The notes under the pieces: model-generated
The model's database searches: none
Seen by the model: the letters and a program-made list of their open reading frames with translations, nothing else
What the model was told of the DNA's origin: nothing
Shown here: positions 59,092 through 64,000 of the stretch, in pieces
Numbering within the stretch: the first letter of the stretch is position 1
How the letters are laid out: each line of letters starts with the position of its first letter
Origin: Streptomyces sp. NBC_00271
Lineage (GTDB): Bacteria; Actinomycetota; Actinomycetes; Streptomycetales; Streptomycetaceae
NCBI RefSeq assembly: GCF_036178845.1
Contig: NZ_CP108070.1
Span: forward strand, 2,418,001-2,482,000
Direction: 5' to 3'
Length of the DNA: 64,000 nucleotides
Program-made: the position numbers and the translations under genes

Positions 59092-61866
59092 GTGCACCCC
59101 CCTGACCGACCCGCGTCCGGCCCGGAGATCATGGGCAGGGATCGAGAGCTGTCCGGTCTGGCCCGGCTCCTCGATGCCGCGGACGGCTTGGGCCCGAAGG
59201 TCCTGGTGCTCACCGGCGAGCCGGGCTCGGGTAAGAGCACTCTGGTCGAGTGGGCCGCCGCCCAAGCCGGGTCCCGCCACCTGCGGACGCTTCGCGTACG
59301 GGGCAGCGAGGGCGAGTCCGGCCTGTGCCTCGCGGGGGTGCACCAGCTGCTGCGACCGCTGCTGGGGGCCGTGGACGAGCTGCCGGAGCGGCAGCGCGAC
59401 GCGCTGTCCGCCGCGTTCGGTCTCGGCGACGCGGACGGCGAGGAACCAGTGGATCCGCTGCTGCTGCGCCTGGGCGCACTGACCCTGCTCTCCGATGCCG
59501 CCGCCCGGCAGCCGCTGCTGCTGCTCGTGGACGACGCCCAGTGGCTAGACCTCGGCTCGCTCGACCTCCTCGCCTTCCTCGCGCGCCGCCTCGACCCCGA
59601 GCGGGCCGTGCTGCTGCTCGCCTCGCGGGAGGAGGCGGTTCCGGCCCGTTTCGACCGCGACTTCCCCCATCTGGTGGTCGGCCCGCTGGAACCCATGGCC
59701 GCCGTCCGGCTGCTGGACGCCCAGCCGTCCCCGCCGCAGGGCCGGGCGCGCACCGAGATCCTCCAGCAGGCCACGGGCAACCCGCTGGCCCTGATCGAGC
59801 TGAGCCGCGCGCTCGCCCGGGACGGCAGCACCACCGCCCACGGTCGGCCCCTTCCGCTCACCAGCCGTCTGGAAACCCTCTTCGCCGCCGACCTGCCCAC
59901 GCTTCCCCTGGAGGCACGGCGCGCCCTGCTGCTCGTCGCCACCGCGGGCACCGCCCAGCTGTCGGACATCCTGCTCGCCGCCCCCGACCTGGACGCGGCG
60001 AAGGCGCTGCTCCCGGCCGAGGAGGCAGGTCTGGTACGGGTCGAGGGCGGGCAGGTGACGCTCCGTCACCCGCTGGTGCGCTCCGCCGTCCTCCAGGCCG
60101 CCTCGTTCACCGACCGACGCGAGGCGCACCTGGCGCTGGCCGCCGCGCTGACGCACGAACCCGACCGCCGGGCCTGGCACCTGGCCGCCGCCGCGCTGGG
60201 ACCGGACCAGGAGGTGGCCGACGCCCTGGCCGAGACCGCCGAGCGCTCCCGCGACCGGGGCGGACACGCCGCCGCGGCGGCGGCCCTGGAACGCGCCGCG
60301 GAGCTGACCCCCGATCCGGCGCAGCACACCGAGCGTCTGCTGGCGGCGGCGGAATCCGCCATGTACGCAGGGCATCCGCAATGGGTCGGTGAGCTCACCG
60401 ACCGCGTCCCCGGGCTTACCGAGGACCCCGGCCTCCGCGCCCGGGCCGCGCTCCTGGGCGGCTGGGCCCTGGGTGTCACCCTGCGCCACGACGACGCGCT
60501 GGCGGTCCTGCTCCCCGTGGCCGAGTCCATGGCCGGCCCGGCGCCGGCGCTGGCCCTCGGCGCCCTGAGCACCGCAGCCACCTCCGCCTACAACTCCGGA
60601 GACCCCTTCTACCAGGGCGAGTTCGACCGCCTCTGCGCACTGGTCGGCCACGCGGACGAGCCCGTCGCACAGGCATGGATTCATGCCGCGCTCCACCCGC
60701 ACACCCGGCGAACGGACGCGCTCCACCGGCTGGAACGTGCGCTGGCCGGCAAGCCGGACGACTCGGTCGGCGTCCTCGCCGCCCTGGGCGCCGCCGCGTG
60801 GGTCCTGGACGAGAGCGAACTCGCGGTCCGCGTGCTCGGTCAGGCCATGGACCAGATGCGGCGGGCCGCGACCGCCGGCACGAACGCGACCGTCGGACAG
60901 GCCCTCGCACTCGGCCTCTTCGAGACCGGCTCCTGGACGGCCGCCCTGACCGCAGCCGAGGACGCCTACCAAGCGGCCGCGGAGGCGGGCGCCGACAACG
61001 TCACCGTCGGCTCGCCTCTGCTCCAGGCCACCCTGCACGCCGTGTGCGGCGACCACGAGGCCGCCCGCGCCCAGGCGCAGGATGCGGTCCGTGGCATCGA
61101 CCTGCGCAAGTCCCGCAGCCTGCATGTGCGTTACCGACACGCTCTGGGCCTTGCCGCCGTCGTGGCAGGCGACCACGACAACGCCTATGACCTGCTGCGG
61201 GGAACTTTCACCCGCGACTTCAAGCCGCTGCCCGTGCACTACCACGCGTCCGTGTACTGCCTGGGCGACCTCGCCGCCGCGGCCGTCCGGGCCGACCGGA
61301 CGGACGATGCCCGCTCCGTGCTGGAAGCCGCCGAGCACAGCCTCGGCGCCACGCGGTCCCCCCGCGTCCACGCCGTCGTCCGGCGTGCCGCCGCCCTGCT
61401 CGGCGACTCCGAGGACGCTGAGCAGCACTTCCTCGCCGCTCTCGCCGATCCGGCATGCGCCCGCTGGCCCTTCGAACTCGCCCTCACCCGGCTGGACTTC
61501 GGTGAGTGGCTGCGCCGCCGCCGACGTGCCACGGAGGCACGCCCGATGCTGAGCGGGGCGCTGGAGATCTTCCAGCGCTTGGGCGCTCAGCCCTGGGCCG
61601 AGCGCGCGGCGGCGGAACTCCGGGCCGCCGGTGCCCCGGTGTCCCTACCGGCCGCGAGCCCTGAGGTCGAACTCACGCCGCAGGAGCGGCAGATCGCGGA
61701 ACTGGCCGCGCAGGGCCTGACCAACCGTGACATCGCCGCCCGGCTCTACGTGTCGCCCCGGACCGTCGGCTACCACCTGCACAAGATCTTCCCCAAGCTC
61801 GGCATCAGCAGCCGGCACCAGCTGCGGGACCTCCTTTCCCCCGGCACCGGTCAACCTCCCGAATAG
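59092..61866 (+). CDS. LAL-type LuxR regulator
   Basis: A 924-residue LAL protein with an intact Walker A (TGEPGSGKSTL, Lys48) and Walker B (LLLLVDDAQWLD), a long helical-repeat middle and a C-terminal HTH (LTPQERQIAELAAQGLTNRD, IAARLYVSPRTVGYHLHKIF). LAL proteins are activators that often control secondary-metabolism or catabolic genes after binding a small molecule. The GTG at 59092 follows GACGAGGA; an in-frame GTG at 59014 is less likely. The gene is followed by an MFS gene under the shared operator. Confidence 0.9.
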   Translation: MHPPDRPASGPEIMGRDRELSGLARLLDAADGLGPKVLVLTGEPGSGKSTLVEWAAAQAGSRHLRTLRVRGSEGESGLCLAGVHQLLRPLLGAVDELPERQRDALSAAFGLGDADGEEPVDPLLLRLGALTLLSDAAARQPLLLLVDDAQWLDLGSLDLLAFLARRLDPERAVLLLASREEAVPARFDRDFPHLVVGPLEPMAAVRLLDAQPSPPQGRARTEILQQATGNPLALIELSRALARDGSTTAHGRPLPLTSRLETLFAADLPTLPLEARRALLLVATAGTAQLSDILLAAPDLDAAKALLPAEEAGLVRVEGGQVTLRHPLVRSAVLQAASFTDRREAHLALAAALTHEPDRRAWHLAAAALGPDQEVADALAETAERSRDRGGHAAAAAALERAAELTPDPAQHTERLLAAAESAMYAGHPQWVGELTDRVPGLTEDPGLRARAALLGGWALGVTLRHDDALAVLLPVAESMAGPAPALALGALSTAATSAYNSGDPFYQGEFDRLCALVGHADEPVAQAWIHAALHPHTRRTDALHRLERALAGKPDDSVGVLAALGAAAWVLDESELAVRVLGQAMDQMRRAATAGTNATVGQALALGLFETGSWTAALTAAEDAYQAAAEAGADNVTVGSPLLQATLHAVCGDHEAARAQAQDAVRGIDLRKSRSLHVRYRHALGLAAVVAGDHDNAYDLLRGTFTRDFKPLPVHYHASVYCLGDLAAAAVRADRTDDARSVLEAAEHSLGATRSPRVHAVVRRAAALLGDSEDAEQHFLAALADPACARWPFELALTRLDFGEWLRRRRRATEARPMLSGALEIFQRLGAQPWAERAAAELRAAGAPVSLPAASPEVELTPQERQIAELAAQGLTNRDIAARLYVSPRTVGYHLHKIFPKLGISSRHQLRDLLSPGTGQPPE

Positions 61867-61905
61867 CGCAGGGGTGCCCAGTCGGTCACGGTCGCGTTCC
61901 GCAGC

Positions 61906-61970
61906 GTGCGCGTAGAGGAACAAAGGAGTGCACGCACGGACTACTTGGCTGGTCCAGGCCGGTTTAGCTT
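61906..61970 (+). promoter_or_regulatory. 22-bp direct-repeat operator and promoter, second MFS gene
   Basis: GTGCGCGTAGAGGA (61906) and GTGCACGCACGGACTACTT (61928-61946) start 22 bp apart; TAGCTT (61965-61970) follows after 18 nt. The half-sites are weaker than others, but both distances match. The leader to 62153 is about 180 nt. Confidence 0.62.
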
Positions 61971-62152
61971 GATCTCACCGGCGTCCCATCACGACTGTGT
62001 CCTTCCTGACAAGCGTCGCCGACCTGAAGTCCGCGGTGTCACGTCCGCGGCCCTCCCACCGGGGGAGGACCGGGCGAACGGCACGCACTCGCACGGAACC
62101 GAACGCGGAGGCCTCGCCCCGCGCCGCGCTGCTTCGAGAGGTCGTGTGAATC

Positions 62153-63403
62153 ATGTCGAACGTCGTTCCGCCGCACGGTCACCCTGGAAACCGGGATTCC
62201 CCGGGCTCCGGCGCGGACAGGGCCATCAGGTCCGCCGCCCGTTCCACCGCGTCTCAGCCTCGGACGGCTGTGCTCCTCCCCGCGTCTCTCATGCGCGCTA
62301 TCGGCTTCCTCTCCTTCTACGACCGGTTCGCGACCGCACCCATGCTGGTGCTGCTCGCCGAAGAGGAGGGGGTGTCACTCGACGGCGCCGTGCAACTGGT
62401 GACCTCCTACGTCCTGTTGTACGCGCTGGGCCAGCCGGTATGGGGTCTGCTGGCTGATCGCCTGGGTCGGCTGAGGGTCTTGCGGCTCGCTCTGGTCGGC
62501 ACCCTGCTGGGCAGTGCGGCCAGTGTCGCCGCCCCCGGCTTTGCCGCGCTCCTGGTGATCCGAGCCATAACCGGGTTGTTCGTCGGCTCACTGTTCCCGA
62601 GCATGCTGACCATTGTCGGCGATTCCTACACCGGTGCGGCCAGGGCCCGTGAGATATCCGGCCTCCAGACCTTCACCGCCCTGGGCACGACGGCGGCGAC
62701 GCTGGCAGCGGGTGGCCTGGCCGCCTGGTTGGACTGGCGTGTCGTCTTTGCCTTGACCGCTGCCGGGGCGGCACTTTCCCTGGTGCTGCTGCGCCGTGTT
62801 CGGTTGCCGGTCGTGAAGGGAGCACGCCGCGAAGTACGGAGTGCCTTCGCCGCCTGGCCCGTGTGGACTTACGTCCTCGGGTTGTTGGAGGGCGCGATCC
62901 TGCTGGGCATCCTTACGTACATCGTCCCTGCGTTGGAGCGGGACGGCTTGTCCGCTGCCCTGGCGGGCGCCGTCGGCGCCACGTACGGCGCCGGGATCAT
63001 CGGCGGCGCCTACCTGGCCAGGCAGGTTGTGGCGCGCATAGGCCGGACCGTGATGATCGCCATAGGCAGCAGCACGCTCTTCGTGGCCTTTCTCCTTGCG
63101 AGCCTCTCGCAGGGCGTCACGGCCTTGACGGCCACCTCGGTCCTCATCGGCACGTCGAACGCCTTCCTGCACTCCTCGCTGCAGGGGTGGGCCACGGATG
63201 TCGCGCCCGGCGCACGGGCGACGACCGTCTCGTTGTTCGTCGCCTCAGTCTTCCTCGGTAGTTCCGCCGCGACCGGTCTCACTGCCGGGCTCACCCGGAA
63301 CGGCTACGGATCGGTCTTCACGGCAACCTGCGTTGCCACCGTGGTGCTGGCCGTCCTCGCGGTCGGCAGCCATGTCTTGTGGTCCCGCCGTCGCACCGAC
63401 TGA
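62153..63403 (+). CDS. MFS transporter
   Basis: A 416-residue transporter with about 12 helices. FLSFYDRFATAPMLVLLAEE near TM1 and GLLADRLGRLRVLRLALVGT in loop 2-3 give the MFS signature; GLFVGSLFPSMLTIVGDSYTG and LDWRVVFALTAAGAALSL follow, and the chain ends in ...RRRTD. It resembles drug or sugar efflux permeases; the substrate is unknown. The N terminus is polar and disordered. The ATG at 62153 is preceded by GAGAGG at longer than usual distance. Confidence 0.88.
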   Translation: MSNVVPPHGHPGNRDSPGSGADRAIRSAARSTASQPRTAVLLPASLMRAIGFLSFYDRFATAPMLVLLAEEEGVSLDGAVQLVTSYVLLYALGQPVWGLLADRLGRLRVLRLALVGTLLGSAASVAAPGFAALLVIRAITGLFVGSLFPSMLTIVGDSYTGAARAREISGLQTFTALGTTAATLAAGGLAAWLDWRVVFALTAAGAALSLVLLRRVRLPVVKGARREVRSAFAAWPVWTYVLGLLEGAILLGILTYIVPALERDGLSAALAGAVGATYGAGIIGGAYLARQVVARIGRTVMIAIGSSTLFVAFLLASLSQGVTALTATSVLIGTSNAFLHSSLQGWATDVAPGARATTVSLFVASVFLGSSAATGLTAGLTRNGYGSVFTATCVATVVLAVLAVGSHVLWSRRRTD

Positions 63404-63468
63404 CCCTTCGCCTTCGGTGTCGGTCTCCACCGTCACACCCGTTCCGGGGGAATGAGCCGGTCGCCGCC

Positions 63469-64000
63469 TCACGTGCCCTGAAGGAGATCACGCAGTTGGT
63501 GCCGGCTGCTGATGCCGAGCTTGGGGTAGACGTTGTACAGGTGGGCGCCCACGGTGCGCGGCGAGAGGAAGAGCTGTTCACCGATCTCACGATTCAAGAG
63601 GTCGCGTGCGGCCATCTCGACGATCTGCCGCTGCTGCGCCGTCAACTGCTCCAGCCGGCTTTCGTTTTCGGGGGTGGGTGCCACCCCGCTGGCGCGCAGT
63701 TCGCGTCTGGCGGCCGCCGCGAGGGGGCCGGCGCCCAGACGTTCGGCGGATTCGAGCGCCGCGGTCAGCTGCTAGCGCGCCTCGCGTGTCCGGCGGCAAC
63801 GACGCAGCCAGACACCGTAGTTGAGGCGGACATGCGCGCGCTCCCACGGCCACCGGTCCGCCTCGTGATTGACCAGCGCGAGGTGAAAGTGCTGCTCGGC
63901 GTCGTCGTCCAGGTCGACCAGTGCGGTGGCATGGTGCAGGAGCAGCGCCATCCTGGTGCTGGGGCGCGCCCCCTGCTCCGCCCGGACTCGGGCCAGAATC
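63469..64000 (-). pseudogene. LAL-type LuxR regulator, nonsense-interrupted, 5' end beyond window
   Basis: The reading frame enters from the right edge (ILARVRAEQGARPSTRMALL) and aligns with the LAL protein at 56061-58913. An in-frame TAG at 63774-63772 replaces the Glu codon of the AREQLTAALE motif. Coding similarity resumes immediately to the HTH (LTAQQRQIVEMAARDLLNRE, then FLSPRTVGAHLYNVYPKLGI), ending at 63469. A GTG at 63684 could start a free HTH fragment of 71 residues. A single substitution (GAG to TAG) explains the break. Confidence 0.85.

Noticed and set aside
1..64000. CRISPR arrays, rRNA or tRNA genes, biosynthetic megasynthases
   Set aside because: No regularly spaced identical repeats, no RNA gene signatures and no PKS or NRPS motifs were seen.

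Overview
The window is high-GC chromosomal DNA from an actinomycete, almost certainly Streptomyces. The evidence is GTG/TTG starts with purine-rich ribosome-binding sites, extreme third-position GC, a cvnABCD 'conservon', an SsgA-like sporulation protein, a WhiB-like protein, and LAL-type LuxR and PadR regulators. No rRNA, tRNA or CRISPR array was seen. All calls come from reading the sequence; no database search was run.

Region 1 (about 1-15.4 kb) looks like core chromosome: the end of an ABC transporter gene, ribosomal protein L31 type B, a membrane hydrolase, a DEAD/DEAH helicase, acyl-CoA thioesterase II, an orphan roadblock protein, a PPOX-fold enzyme, the conservon cvnA-cvnB-cvnC-cvnD with an MHYT membrane protein upstream, a methyltransferase, and a divergent alpha/beta hydrolase-padR pair. 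Region 2 (15.4-17.7 kb) holds a hypothetical gene and an IS630-type transposase broken by two frame shifts; it marks the junction to accessory DNA.

Region 3 (17.7-63.4 kb) is a stress, redox and detoxification island. It contains a five-gene catabolic operon (SMP-30-like protein, fumarylacetoacetate hydrolase family, FAD/Fe-S dehydrogenase, two alpha/beta hydrolases), pyruvate oxidase PoxB, an MFS exporter, cydABDC (cytochrome bd and its assembly ABC transporter), a secreted VOC protein, a MIP channel, an amidohydrolase-isochorismatase-DoxX-DUF1275 run, an atypical disulfide-type flavoprotein with LtrA, Dps, an LLM flavoenzyme with its FMN reductase, WhiB-like and AraC-family regulators, two related esterases, two intact LAL regulators and the 3' part of a third with a nonsense codon. 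Gene remnants (SDR, alpha/beta hydrolase, Dps, possible IS5 transposase) show turnover.

The main discovery is a shared promoter architecture in region 3. Eleven promoters carry two direct copies of a GTGC-n5-CGG-like half-site exactly 22 bp apart, followed 17-18 nt later by a TAGCCT/TACCGT-type -10 box. They precede the catabolic operon, poxB, the MFS exporter, cydABDC, the VOC gene, the MIP channel, the amidohydrolase, the flavoprotein/ltrA pair, dps, an esterase and a second MFS gene. Four of the divergent intergenic regions hold back-to-back copies 23, 24, 24 and 33 bp apart. This predicts one activator, possibly one of the two AraC-family proteins at 52.7-54.9 kb, controlling an island-wide respiration and stress regulon.
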